From NCBI GenBank assembly GCA_964011275.1, contig CAXGOB010000033.1, positions 1 through 51,234 of the forward strand: DNA of 51,234 nucleotides. Reading direction: 5' to 3'. This document shows positions 17,877 through 26,178 of the stretch, piece by piece. The position numbers and the translations under genes are program-made. Source of the DNA: UBA7328 sp002471345. GTDB lineage: Bacteria; Bacteroidota; Bacteroidia; Chitinophagales; Saprospiraceae. Each line of letters begins with the position of its first letter. The first letter of the stretch is position 1. Under the pieces are notes generated by a model. It worked only from the letters and a program-made list of their open reading frames with translations. It did no database searches and had not been told where the DNA came from.

Positions 17877-18872
17877 CTATTCAAAGCTTTTCAGTTCATC
17901 TAAAAGATTCCTTTTTTCACCTTCTGGTAGAAAACTCGCTTCTAATGAATTCTTTGCCAACTTATAGATGTCCTTTTCATCGAGTTCAAGTGCTTCTGCA
18001 GTCCTTACATAATTGTCATTTAGACTACCTTTAAAATAAGCGGGATCATCAGAATGGATAGTAGCCATGATACCCATATCCAACATTTTTTTGACAGGAT
18101 GATCTTCTAGTTTTTCAATAACACATAACTCCAAATTAGATACTGGGCATAGAGTCAGAGGAGTCTTACTCTTTGCTAGATGTACTAATAGCTCTGGGTC
18201 TTCCATTGCTCTATTTCCATGATCTATACGCTCTACCTTGAGCAGATTTATTGCTTCCCATATATACTCTAAAGGACCTTCTTCCCCTGCATGAGCAACT
18301 ATTCTGAAGCCTTCTTCTCTTGCTTTATCAAAAGCTCTTTCGAATTTTGAAGGTGGATGCCCAAGTTCTGATGAAGCTAATCCTATACCTAGTATTTTCT
18401 CTTTATGCTCAATAGCCTTATCCAAGGTTTTGATGGCCTCTTCTTCCGATAGATGTCTAAGAAAACAAAGAATGAGATAAGAACTTATTCCCAATTTTTC
18501 TTTACCATCTTGAAGTGCTTTATAAATACCATTTGTTACAGTTTCAAATGATACTCCTCTATCCGTATGTGACTGAGAATCATAGAATAGCTCTACATGG
18601 CGTACGTTTTGCTCATGTAATTTTTCAAGATAAGCCCAAGTAAAATCATAAAAGTCTTCTTCCTTCACTAGCACCTTTGAAACTTCATGATATAAATCAA
18701 GAAACTCTTGAAGGTTCTTAAAGTTATAGGCGCTTCGAAGTTCTTCCACAGAATTATATCTGAGTTTCACATTGTTTCTCTTTGCAAAGTGAAAAGCCAA
18801 TTCTGGTTCTAAGGTGCCTTCGATGTGAATATGAAGTTCAGCTTTAGGTATTTTTTCTATATAATCTTTCAT
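17877..18872 (-). CDS. add: Adenosine deaminase-family protein
   Basis: The 331-residue metal-dependent amidohydrolase shows the zinc ligands in AELHIHIEGTL (residues 11-21), the conserved HAGEEG near 195, the segment RIDHGNRAMEDPELL near 217-231, and HSDDPAYF near 278, which holds a catalytic aspartate. Length and motifs fit adenosine deaminase; the group also includes adenine deaminases and cytokinin-type enzymes, and ASSELGHPPSKF replaces the more usual GDE-type segment, so adenine as substrate is an alternative. It is cytosolic and stands alone, convergent with the SDR gene 58 bases away. Confidence 0.85.
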   Translation of the reverse strand: MKDYIEKIPKAELHIHIEGTLEPELAFHFAKRNNVKLRYNSVEELRSAYNFKNLQEFLDLYHEVSKVLVKEEDFYDFTWAYLEKLHEQNVRHVELFYDSQSHTDRGVSFETVTNGIYKALQDGKEKLGISSYLILCFLRHLSEEEAIKTLDKAIEHKEKILGIGLASSELGHPPSKFERAFDKAREEGFRIVAHAGEEGPLEYIWEAINLLKVERIDHGNRAMEDPELLVHLAKSKTPLTLCPVSNLELCVIEKLEDHPVKKMLDMGIMATIHSDDPAYFKGSLNDNYVRTAEALELDEKDIYKLAKNSLEASFLPEGEKRNLLDELKSFE

Positions 18873-19178
18873 TAAATGATCTTTATAAATGAACGGCTAA
18901 GTCAGGAACAAATCTCCATTTCCTACTATACCAATCTACGATTAAAAGTGTCGCTTTATTTAATTTTGGCTCGCTCTATATTCAAAATAATTACTAGTAT
19001 TAGTGCATTAAGGTTTTGAAAACATGAATCACATATTAAATACATTGATTTTATTCTGGAATCAGATGGACAAATATCTAGAAATCGAAACCAATTAATC
19101 TTTATTTTTTACTCTAAAAATTCTAGAGTTATAAATAACCACTTTCATCAAATCAATGGACGAGCATAAATTAATCAG
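18873..19178. other. Divergent intergenic region without a gene
   Basis: This stretch separates the divergent deaminase and GH20-like genes and should contain both promoters, but I see no clean TANNTTTG element. A small inverted repeat, ACTCTA-AAAATTC-TAGAGT (about 19110-19128), lies 50 bases before the GH20-like start and could be a regulator site. The only tiny ORF is 24 codons and looks random. Confidence 0.4.
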
Positions 19179-21359
19179 ATGAAAAATATTTTTAAATTCT
19201 TAACATATATCTTATTCGCTATATTGGTTATTGTCATTGGAGTTTTAGTATTCTTTAATGCAAATTATAATAGTGCAAATAGTGAATTGCAAGCCGCTCA
19301 ATCCAATTTCCCCAAGAATAATAAACCTTTCTTTCAATTCGAGTTTGATCATAATGCCGAAAGTGAACTGTCTTTATTACCTACACCCAAAGAATATTTT
19401 TGGAAAAACGGTCAATTCGATTGGCCATCAAATTGGGAAATATCCTCCAATATTCCAACTGCTACAGAGTGGGTAAATCGACTTTTAATTAATTCAGAGT
19501 CAGCCATAAAAGGAGCAAAGATTCACTTTTTATATCAAGAATCTTTATCCGATGAAGGATATGACCTCGATATTAACCCGACTAATATTGAAATCAAATA
19601 CAAGACTAAATCTGGGGCTTATTATGCCTTGGTCACATTACATCATTTACAAAATCAATTTCCTACAACAATAAATTGCCTTACAATTAAAGATGAACCA
19701 GATTTAAGGATTAGGGGCCTCATGCATGATATAAGCAGAGACAAGGTACCTCAACGGCATACACTGAAGGAGTTAGTTGATCAACTCTCTATGCTCAAAT
19801 ACAATCATTTGGAATTATATGTGGAAGGATTTTCATTTGGATATCCTAGTTTTAAACATCTTTGGCAAAATACAGAAACACCAATAACTCCAGAAGAAAT
19901 TCAAGAATTAGACGCCTATTGTAAAGATCGGTTCATTGAACTTGTTCCCAATCAAAATTCACTTGGGCATATGCAAGCTTGGTTAGAAACTCCTGAATTT
20001 GAAAATTTGGCAGAATGCCCAGAAGGCTTCGAGGTTATGCCAATGAGAAAAATGAAAACAACTATTGACCCATCTAACCCAAAAAGCATTGAGTTAATAA
20101 AACAAATGACTCAAGACCTATTACCTCATTTCAGCTCTGATAAATTCAATGTAAATCTTGATGAACCATTTGAGTTAGGGCATTGTAACAACAAAGAATT
20201 AGCTGATCGAATTGGTGTAGGTCAAATCTACCTTAATTATGTATTAGAAATCTTTGAAATAGTAAAAGATCATGATAAAGAATTCTGGATGTGGGGAGAT
20301 ATCATCGGGAAACACCCTGAACTTTTGGACCAATTACCTAATGATATAACTGTACTAGAATGGGGATATGAGAAGGAACACCCTTTCGATGAAAATACAG
20401 CTCGAATAAAAAAAAGAGGTTTAGACTTCTTAGTTTGCCCAGGCACCAGTAGCTGGATGACACTCACTGGAAGGACAGACAATATGCTTGGGAATATTGA
20501 AAATGCAATTTTGAGCGGTATTAAAAACAGTGCAAAAGGCATGTTGCTTACGGATTGGGGAGATATGGGTCATTGGCAATATTTGCCTGTTAGTTTTCCT
20601 GGTATAGCATATGCTGGGGCCATTAGTTGGAATAGTTCCACATCAAGAAGTCTTTCGTTAGAAAAATATCTGAATGTACATATGATTGAAGATAAGGATC
20701 AAGACATAGGTAACATTGTTATGGAAATGGGCCGATCTTACCATTTTGAAGATCGCCACTTACCCAATATGAGTCACAATTTCATGGCCTATCAATTTGG
20801 TATTTCCAACCCTGTTTTGGAAAACACAATTTATAGTGCCATTGAGAAAAAACTACCTGAACTGGCTGGAGCAGATGTTGTACATCGAATTCAATCTCGC
20901 TTTGAAAATAAAAAAGAGTTTCAAATAGATGAATTGAATAATCACCTCAATAGCTTAGAGATAAGACTTAATAAAAATGTAAATGAATCAAATATTAATC
21001 AACAATCAGATAATAAAAAAGTAATAAGAAACGAGTTAAAGAATGGAATTCAAATGGTTCGATTAGGAGCAGAAATAAGAAACTATAGTCAACAAAAAGA
21101 ACATTGGTCACCTACTGAAAGAATCGAATATCTCACCATTATGCAAAACAGGTTAGAAGACATTCAAGATGAACATAAGAGACTTTGGAATCTTAGAAAC
21201 AAACCTGGTGGGTTAACAAGAAGTATGGAGTCATTTAAAAATCTCGAGACTCAAATCATAAACTTAATAGAAATTGAAACCGAAGGTGGTTTTAATAAAA
21301 CTCTTAATTATTATAAGGAAAAGATTATTGCCGGAGGAGCAAATTGGTATCTCAATTGA
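19179..21359 (+). CDS. Membrane-anchored glycoside hydrolase family 20-like (beta-N-acetylhexosaminidase)
   Basis: The 726-residue protein begins with one membrane segment (about 5-27) and no clear cleavage or lipobox, so it is probably anchored in the inner membrane facing the periplasm. A GH20b-like beta domain (about 60-165) precedes the barrel, which starts at DEPDLRIRGLMHDISR (about 172). Barrel landmarks are LELYVEGFSF near 210, ELVPNQNSLGHMQAWLE near 250, and NVNLDEPFELG near 325, where the adjacent Asp-Glu pair is the expected substrate-assisted catalytic pair, and WMWGDIIG near 368. Residues after about 560 are helical and charged, with no family match that I can name. The enzyme would remove terminal N-acetylhexosamines from glycans or peptidoglycan. 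It stands alone. Confidence 0.83.
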   Translation: MKNIFKFLTYILFAILVIVIGVLVFFNANYNSANSELQAAQSNFPKNNKPFFQFEFDHNAESELSLLPTPKEYFWKNGQFDWPSNWEISSNIPTATEWVNRLLINSESAIKGAKIHFLYQESLSDEGYDLDINPTNIEIKYKTKSGAYYALVTLHHLQNQFPTTINCLTIKDEPDLRIRGLMHDISRDKVPQRHTLKELVDQLSMLKYNHLELYVEGFSFGYPSFKHLWQNTETPITPEEIQELDAYCKDRFIELVPNQNSLGHMQAWLETPEFENLAECPEGFEVMPMRKMKTTIDPSNPKSIELIKQMTQDLLPHFSSDKFNVNLDEPFELGHCNNKELADRIGVGQIYLNYVLEIFEIVKDHDKEFWMWGDIIGKHPELLDQLPNDITVLEWGYEKEHPFDENTARIKKRGLDFLVCPGTSSWMTLTGRTDNMLGNIENAILSGIKNSAKGMLLTDWGDMGHWQYLPVSFPGIAYAGAISWNSSTSRSLSLEKYLNVHMIEDKDQDIGNIVMEMGRSYHFEDRHLPNMSHNFMAYQFGISNPVLENTIYSAIEKKLPELAGADVVHRIQSRFENKKEFQIDELNNHLNSLEIRLNKNVNESNINQQSDNKKVIRNELKNGIQMVRLGAEIRNYSQQKEHWSPTERIEYLTIMQNRLEDIQDEHKRLWNLRNKPGGLTRSMESFKNLETQIINLIEIETEGGFNKTLNYYKEKIIAGGANWYLN

Positions 21360-21400
21360 ATTGATACCAGATTTAGAATAATTCGATTTTCAAAAAAAAG

Positions 21401-21457
21401 TACCCGGAACTGGACTTGAACCCGCAAGGTGAAGAAGCCATCCCGATTCTATCGGGA
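21401..21457 (-). pseudogene. tRNA-Leu-like 3' half with a palindrome in place of the anticodon arm
   Basis: Read on the minus strand, this piece holds the acceptor 3' strand, a decayed T arm (TTCAAGT loop kept, stem mispaired) and a variable region ending in TGGCTTC, all closely similar to the intact tRNA-Leu 280 bases upstream. Where the 17-nt anticodon arm should be lies TCCCGATAGAATCGGGA (7-bp stem, 3-nt loop). The 5' half is not a tRNA: it is the end of the GIY-YIG reading frame. A run of eight T follows directly (21399-21392), as in a terminator. Confidence 0.65.
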
Positions 21458-21697
21458 CGAATCTATCAATTCTTCTAAATATCTCTTTGACTTTAAAGAT
21501 TTCAAATATCCTTCTCTCTTCATGGTTTCTGATCTACTTTGAAAATTTTCATGGTATATGAGAACCTATGGAATATACGCTTTTGTAGATTTTACATATC
21601 TATTATTGTGTCGTTCCAGTCTTTTAAAAAGGTTATTCGTTTGACCAATATAATTGCGATCAAATTTAATGGAATACAATATATATACATAAAACAC
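21449..21697 (-). pseudogene. GIY-YIG nuclease pseudogene immediately after tRNA-Leu
   Basis: On the minus strand, a GTG at 21697 opens a frame reading FYVYILYS, then NYIGQTNNLFKRLERHN, KSTKAYIP, a TAG at codon 44, and then VLIYHENFQSRSETMKREGYLKSLKSKRYLEELIDSSR to a second TAG at 21451-21449. This is a full-length small GIY-YIG domain (82 codons): the YVYIL and YIGQT strands, the arginine of FKRLERHN and the glutamate-containing helix are all there. Codon 44 sits where the family has tryptophan (YIPW), so a single TGG-to-TAG change explains the break. The gene starts 36 bases after the tRNA-Leu 3' end, and its own stop codon lies inside the palindrome of the tRNA-like fragment. Small GIY-YIG proteins of this type are frequent in Bacteroidota; function is generally unknown. 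Confidence 0.82.
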
Positions 21698-21733
21698 CAA
21701 TGTCTATAGGGTTTTATCTGACTCAATCTGCAT

Positions 21734-21820
21734 TGGTACCCGGAGCGGGACTTGAACCCGCACGGCCGTGAAGCCACTGGATTTTAAGTCCAGCGTGTCT
21801 ACCAATTCCACCACCCGGGC
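21734..21820 (-). tRNA. tRNA-Leu (UAA)
   Basis: On the minus strand a class II tRNA folds fully. The acceptor is GCCCGGG paired with TCCGGGT (two G-U pairs), the D arm contains GGAATTGGTAGAC, the anticodon arm is CTGGA-CTTAAAA-TCCAG with anticodon TAA, a long variable arm follows, and the T arm is GCGGG-TTCAAGT-CCCGC. CCA is encoded (21734-21736). It is flanked on both sides by broken copies of itself. Confidence 0.97.
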
Positions 21821-21855
21821 AGATTTGTCCTTACTCTATGTCAATTTGCTTCTCT

Positions 21856-21907
21856 TGAAGCCATCCCGATTCCATCGGGACGTGTTTACCAATTCCACCA
21901 CCTGGGC
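21856..21907 (-). pseudogene. tRNA-Leu-like 5' half with the same palindrome in place of the anticodon arm
   Basis: On the minus strand this begins GCCCAGG, the tRNA-Leu acceptor with one change, and continues through the D arm (GGAATTGGTAAACACG) with very few differences from the intact gene. The anticodon arm is replaced by TCCCGATGGAATCGGGA, then TGGCTTC follows and homology stops; there is no T arm or acceptor 3' strand. It is thus complementary in content to the 3' half at 21401-21457. It lies 35 bases upstream of the intact tRNA in transcription order. Confidence 0.7.
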
Positions 21908-21933
21908 AGAGTACTTGATATTGTAAATTTCAA

Positions 21934-21958
21934 TAAAAAAGCCTTCTCTATAGAAGGC
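21934..21958 (-). terminator. Intrinsic terminator after tRNA-Gly
   Basis: On the minus strand GCCTTC-TATAGA-GAAGGC forms a six-pair stem and is followed by TTTTTT. It lies 12 bases after the end of tRNA-Gly, separating it from the tRNA-Leu cluster. Confidence 0.75.
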
Positions 21959-21969
21959 TCTCAAAACAG

Positions 21970-22042
<73 letters not shown>

Positions 22043-22119
22043 GTTTCAATTTTTCAAAAGGACTGCAAATATATATTAAATTGAAATATTCAGTCAAAAT
22101 CAACGACAGTTTATTTCAA

Positions 22120-23385
22120 CTAAATGATCATTCCCGCTGCAACCGTGTTATTACTCCCTTCATCTACCAGAACAAAACTACCTGTTATCCTATTTTTTCT
22201 GTATTCGTCAATAAATAGAGGTTTTGTTGTTCTGATCTTTATCCTAGCGATATCATTCATATTTACTTCTAAATCTTCCTGATTTCGATGTAAAGTATTT
22301 ATATCCAAAGTATACTTCACCTCTTTGATCAAACATTGAACTTCTTGAGTAGTATGACGCAATGTATATCTGCCTCGTGGAGACTTCATTTTATCATCAT
22401 CAAACCAACAAATCATTGCATCTACATCCTGAGTTACTTTTGGAGCATTATTTGGTCTTACAATCATGTCTCCTCTACTCAAATCCAAATCATTCTCCAG
22501 TAGAATTGTCACCGACATAGGCGGATAAGCTTCTTCTATCTCTCCATTGAATGTATCAATTTTTGAAACTTTGCTTTTAAACCCAGATGGCAACAACAGA
22601 ACTTCATCGCCTTTCCGAATAGTCCCTCCTGCTAAACGGCCTGCATATCCTCGATAATCATGGTAGTCATCATTGTAAGGTCTGATTACATGCTGGACAG
22701 GAAATCTTGTATCAATAAAATTGTGGTCGCTTCCAATGTGCACATTTTCCAAATAGTGCATCAGAGTCTGACCTTCATACCAAGCCATATTTTCAGACCT
22801 GTCTACGACATTGTCTCCATTCAGAGCAGAAATTGGAATAAAATGAATGTCTTTTACATCAAGTTTACTTGAAAAGCCAGAAAACTCATTTTTTATACTT
22901 TCATATGCCTCTTCGTCATAATCTACCAAATCCATCTTATTAATACAAACTACGATATGTGGTATTTGTAATAATGATGATATAAAAGAGTGCCTCCTAG
23001 TTTGTTCTACAATTCCATTTCTAGCATCAATCAATATCAGTGCAACATTAGCAGTGGAGGCTCCGGTTACCATATTTCTTGTATACTGAATATGACCTGG
23101 AGTATCTGCTATAATAAATTTTCTCTTTGGTGTAGCGAAATATCTATAAGCTACATCAATAGTAATACCTTGCTCTCGTTCAGATTTCAACCCATCAGTA
23201 AGCAGAGCCAAGTTTACGCCTTCCTCCCCTCTTCTTTCAGAAGTAGCCTTTATCTGTTCATATTGATCTTCAAAAATGGACTTGCTATCATATAACAATC
23301 TGCCAATCAGAGTACTCTTCCCATCATCTACACTTCCTGCCGTAGAAAATCTAAGTAATTCAGTATCTACAAGTTGTTCTGTCAT
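22120..23385 (-). CDS. cysN: Sulfate adenylyltransferase subunit 1 (GTPase)
   Basis: The 421-residue GTPase has the P-loop GSVDDGKSTLIGRLLYD near residue 17, switch segments with ADTPGHIQYTRNM near 92-104, and NKMDLVDYDE near 148, followed by EF-Tu-like beta domains. It stimulates CysD to make adenosine 5'-phosphosulfate from ATP and sulfate by GTP hydrolysis. The C-terminus ends after the beta domains, without a fused APS kinase; that activity is supplied by the separate cysC upstream. It is the last gene of the operon, 37 bases after cysD. Confidence 0.96.
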   Translation of the reverse strand: MTEQLVDTELLRFSTAGSVDDGKSTLIGRLLYDSKSIFEDQYEQIKATSERRGEEGVNLALLTDGLKSEREQGITIDVAYRYFATPKRKFIIADTPGHIQYTRNMVTGASTANVALILIDARNGIVEQTRRHSFISSLLQIPHIVVCINKMDLVDYDEEAYESIKNEFSGFSSKLDVKDIHFIPISALNGDNVVDRSENMAWYEGQTLMHYLENVHIGSDHNFIDTRFPVQHVIRPYNDDYHDYRGYAGRLAGGTIRKGDEVLLLPSGFKSKVSKIDTFNGEIEEAYPPMSVTILLENDLDLSRGDMIVRPNNAPKVTQDVDAMICWFDDDKMKSPRGRYTLRHTTQEVQCLIKEVKYTLDINTLHRNQEDLEVNMNDIARIKIRTTKPLFIDEYRKNRITGSFVLVDEGSNNTVAAGMII

Positions 23386-23422
23386 TTTTTCTTTTTTTAG
23401 ATTTTGGATAGCCTACTTCTTA

Positions 23423-24328
23423 CTAAAAATATCCCTTCTTCTTCCTGTCCTCCATTGAAGTTTCTGACCTTTTATCATCTGTTCTCCCTCCTCTTTCAGT
23501 CATCCTGGTTGTAGATACTTCTTGAATGATTTTATCCAGATCGTCAGCTTCACTTTCCCAAACACCAGTACAGGTCATGTCACCTATTGTTCTACATCTT
23601 ACCATTTTTTCAACTACTTGTTCAGTCTCTTTTCTTTGTATTATCGGAGTATCAGCTAATAATGTTCCATCTCTCTCAAAAACCTTCCTCTTATGTGCAA
23701 AGTAAAGGCTTGGTAATTTGACTTCTTCCATTGCCAAATATTGCCATACGTCTAACTCAGTCCAATTACTGATTGGAAAAACTCTAAAATGTTCGCCAAA
23801 ATGTTTCTTACCATTAAAGAGATTCCATAACTCAGGCCTTTGATTTTTAGGATCCCATTGTCCGAATTCATCTCTATGCGAAAAGAACCTTTCTTTAGCC
23901 CTTGCTTTCTCTTCATCCCTTCGAGCACCGCCAAGAGCAGCATCAAATTTACCTTTCTCTAACTCCTCCAAAAGGACAGCAGTTTGTAGCGCATTTCTGC
24001 TAGCATTGAAGCCTTTTTCTTCCCTAACTAACCCAGAATTAATAGCATCATCTACTGATCCGACAATCAATTTTGCTCCAAGACTAGCTACTAATTCATC
24101 TCTGAATTTAATAGTCTCAGGAAAGTTATGGCCTGTATCCACATGTAATAATGGAAACGGAATTCTAGCGGGATAAAAGGCTTTTGCTGCCAAATGGACC
24201 ATCATGATAGAATCTTTTCCACCTGAAAACATGAGAACTGGCTTTTCAAATTGTGCCGCCACTTCTCTCATCACATAAATGGACTCTGCTTCTAATTCTC
24301 TAAGATGACTTAATTGGTATTTCATCAA
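23423..24328 (-). CDS. cysD: Sulfate adenylyltransferase subunit 2
   Basis: The 301-residue enzyme carries the PP-loop SGGKDSIMMVHLAAKAF near residue 35, HVDTGHNFPETIKFRD near 62, GGARRDEEKARAKERFFSHRDEFGQWDPKNQRPE near 133, and the C-terminal GGRTDDKRSETSMEDRKKKGYF, all characteristic of CysD. It forms the catalytic part of ATP sulfurylase with CysN. It starts 7 bases after cysC ends and is translated in the same transcript. Confidence 0.97.
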   Translation of the reverse strand: MMKYQLSHLRELEAESIYVMREVAAQFEKPVLMFSGGKDSIMMVHLAAKAFYPARIPFPLLHVDTGHNFPETIKFRDELVASLGAKLIVGSVDDAINSGLVREEKGFNASRNALQTAVLLEELEKGKFDAALGGARRDEEKARAKERFFSHRDEFGQWDPKNQRPELWNLFNGKKHFGEHFRVFPISNWTELDVWQYLAMEEVKLPSLYFAHKRKVFERDGTLLADTPIIQRKETEQVVEKMVRCRTIGDMTCTGVWESEADDLDKIIQEVSTTRMTERGGRTDDKRSETSMEDRKKKGYF

Positions 24329-24335
24329 TTATTCT

Positions 24336-24950
24336 TTATTCTCTATTGTGCCGAATTTTGGCGAAGATATATTCGTAAATGATATTGGCTGACTCTGTCA
24401 CCGATAAATTTTCGGTATGAACATTAACGTCAGGGTTGACAGGAGGTTCATATGGAGAATCTATCCCAGTAAATCCCTTAATTTCTCCTTTTCTAGCCTT
24501 CTGATATAGGCCTTTTACATCCCTTTTTTCACATATTTCCAAAGGGGTATTAATATATATTTCTATAAAATTTTCCTCTCCAATAATATCTCTTGCTTGT
24601 GATCTGATCTTTATAGTAGGACTCACAAATGAATTAATTGTGATGATTCCGCTATTCACATACAATTTAGAAATTTCTGCTATCCTACGGATATTTTCTT
24701 CCCTGTCTTCAAGGCTGAAACCTAAATTATTATTTATACCACTCCTTATGTTATCGCCATCCAAAACTTGAGCAAAAAACCCCTCGTTGTACAATCTACG
24801 TTCTAACTCTTGTGCGATAGTACTTTTACCAGAACCTGATAATCCAGTAAGCCACAGTACCAAGCTTTTTTGGTCTAGCTGCTTCTCTCTATCCTCTCTT
24901 TGAAGAAGGCGGTCAAATATTGGATGAATATTATTTGGCTTATTGCTCAT
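24336..24950 (-). CDS. cysC: Adenylylsulfate (APS) kinase
   Basis: The 204-residue kinase shows the P-loop GLSGSGKSTIAQELE near residue 35, DGDNIRSGINNNLGFS near 65, the segment FVSPTIKIRSQAR near 105, and YINTPLEICEKRDVKGLYQKARKGEIKGFTGIDSPYE near 130-165. It phosphorylates APS to PAPS in the cytosol. Because PAPS rather than APS is made, and no PAPS or sulfite reductase is in the operon, the product may feed sulfotransferases as well as assimilation. It follows cysQ by 98 bases and precedes cysD by 7. Confidence 0.96.
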   Translation of the reverse strand: MSNKPNNIHPIFDRLLQREDREKQLDQKSLVLWLTGLSGSGKSTIAQELERRLYNEGFFAQVLDGDNIRSGINNNLGFSLEDREENIRRIAEISKLYVNSGIITINSFVSPTIKIRSQARDIIGEENFIEIYINTPLEICEKRDVKGLYQKARKGEIKGFTGIDSPYEPPVNPDVNVHTENLSVTESANIIYEYIFAKIRHNRE

Positions 24951-25048
24951 TCTCAGGTTAATAAAAGAATTTCATTTTGATTCTAAAGATTATACGAATT
25001 ATTATAAGTTTCTACTTTTTAGGTCTCAAAGTCATATATAACTTACGC

Positions 25049-25840
25049 TCATTGAACATTTCCATATGCAATAAAAAAAGGATTTCTAAGATTCTCCTTG
25101 TTATAATCCAATGGAAGATCTGTATCCACATTGATAACACTTCCCCCTGCCTCTTCTAAAATGATCTGAGCAGCACCTGTATCCCATTCCATAGTTGGAG
25201 CTAATCTAGGATATACATGAGCACCTCCTTGAGCTAATATTAAAAATTTCAAAGAACTCCCTTTTGACACCTTTTTGGGTTGATTAAGCTTTGAAATGAA
25301 ATTCATTGTGTCTTCATTTAAATGAGATCGAGAGCAAACTACATTCAGACCTTCATCAGTCAATGAAAATGCTGGAGCCTCAAGTTTTAGAGGATCATTG
25401 TTCTCTTTTTGATAGTATGCTCCTTGGCCTCTTATAGCCCAATATAATTCACTCGAAACAGGTACATATACTATTCCCAAAACTATCTGGCCTTTACGGA
25501 TAAGCGCAATATTCACCGTAAACTCGCCATTCCTTTTGATAAATTCTTTTGTGCCATCTAGAGGGTCAACCAACCAAGCATATTGAAAATTTTTCCTTTT
25601 TATATAAGGTATTTGTTTGTTTTCTTCAGATATAATAGGAATCTCAGGAGTAATTTCTTTTAGTCTACTACATATAACATCGTTAGCTTTTTGGTCAGCA
25701 ATAGTTAATGGGCTCTCATCAGCTTTTTGCGATACTTGAAATTTTGATTCATCCTCATATATTTCTAAAATGACTTTTCCAGCTTTGATTGAAGTACTTT
25801 TCAGTTCTTCTATCAATTGACTTATATCCATATTTTTCAT
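25049..25840 (-). CDS. cysQ: 3'(2'),5'-bisphosphate nucleotidase
   Basis: The 263-residue lithium-sensitive phosphatase has the metal-binding segments ISEENK near residue 68, WLVDPLDGTKEFIKRNGEFTVNIALI near 88-113 and MEWDTGAAQIILEEAGG near 216. It hydrolyses PAP (left after PAPS use) to AMP. It is the first gene of the cysQ-cysC-cysD-cysN operon on the minus strand, which matches a PAPS-producing and PAP-removing unit. Start ATG at 25840 agrees with the family length. Confidence 0.94.
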   Translation of the reverse strand: MKNMDISQLIEELKSTSIKAGKVILEIYEDESKFQVSQKADESPLTIADQKANDVICSRLKEITPEIPIISEENKQIPYIKRKNFQYAWLVDPLDGTKEFIKRNGEFTVNIALIRKGQIVLGIVYVPVSSELYWAIRGQGAYYQKENNDPLKLEAPAFSLTDEGLNVVCSRSHLNEDTMNFISKLNQPKKVSKGSSLKFLILAQGGAHVYPRLAPTMEWDTGAAQIILEEAGGSVINVDTDLPLDYNKENLRNPFFIAYGNVQ

Positions 25841-26116
25841 TTAGGAGATCGAATATAGATTACTTTCTCGAATGATGATCTCTTATAATTCACTTTGAAT
25901 AGGATAAGGCTAAATGAGTATAAGTCAACCATTTTTTTATGATATTTTGGGTTCTAGGGGACAAATTCCTTATCAAATCATATTAAATACGATCATAACT
26001 TTACAAAAAGTCAAAAAGGACATTCTTTTAGGTTTTAAATAAACCAGTGAAAAGGTGCACTTAGTTGGGGGCTTATGTTTAGAATAAAAAGATATACCAT
26101 TCAAAACAAAACCAAA
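25841..26116. other. Intergenic region upstream of the cys operon
   Basis: This stretch lies between the cysQ start and the terminator of the TonB-dependent receptor gene. It should hold the minus-strand cys promoter, but no good CAAANNTA (reverse of TANNTTTG) is visible and no ORF is convincing. It is strongly AT-rich. Confidence 0.4.
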
Positions 26117-26150
26117 TAAAAAAAAAGCCCCCTGAATCTCTTCAGAGGGC
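26117..26150 (-). terminator. Intrinsic terminator of the TonB-dependent receptor gene
   Basis: On the minus strand, GCCCTCTGAA-GAGA-TTCAGGGGGC forms a strong ten-position stem with one mismatch, followed by a run of ten T (26126-26117). It lies 29 bases after the receptor stop codon. Confidence 0.88.
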
Positions 26151-26178
26151 ATTTAATATTTTTATAGTACATATAAAT

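Noticed and set aside
21592..21777. A 61-codon minus-strand frame running out of the tRNA-Leu
   Set aside because: It includes tRNA sequence at its N-terminus and overlaps the true GIY-YIG frame in a different phase; its translation has no family look.
21401..21907. Calling the palindrome-bearing pieces functional tRNA-Ser genes
   Set aside because: Each has only one half of a cloverleaf; acceptor or T-arm pairing is missing.
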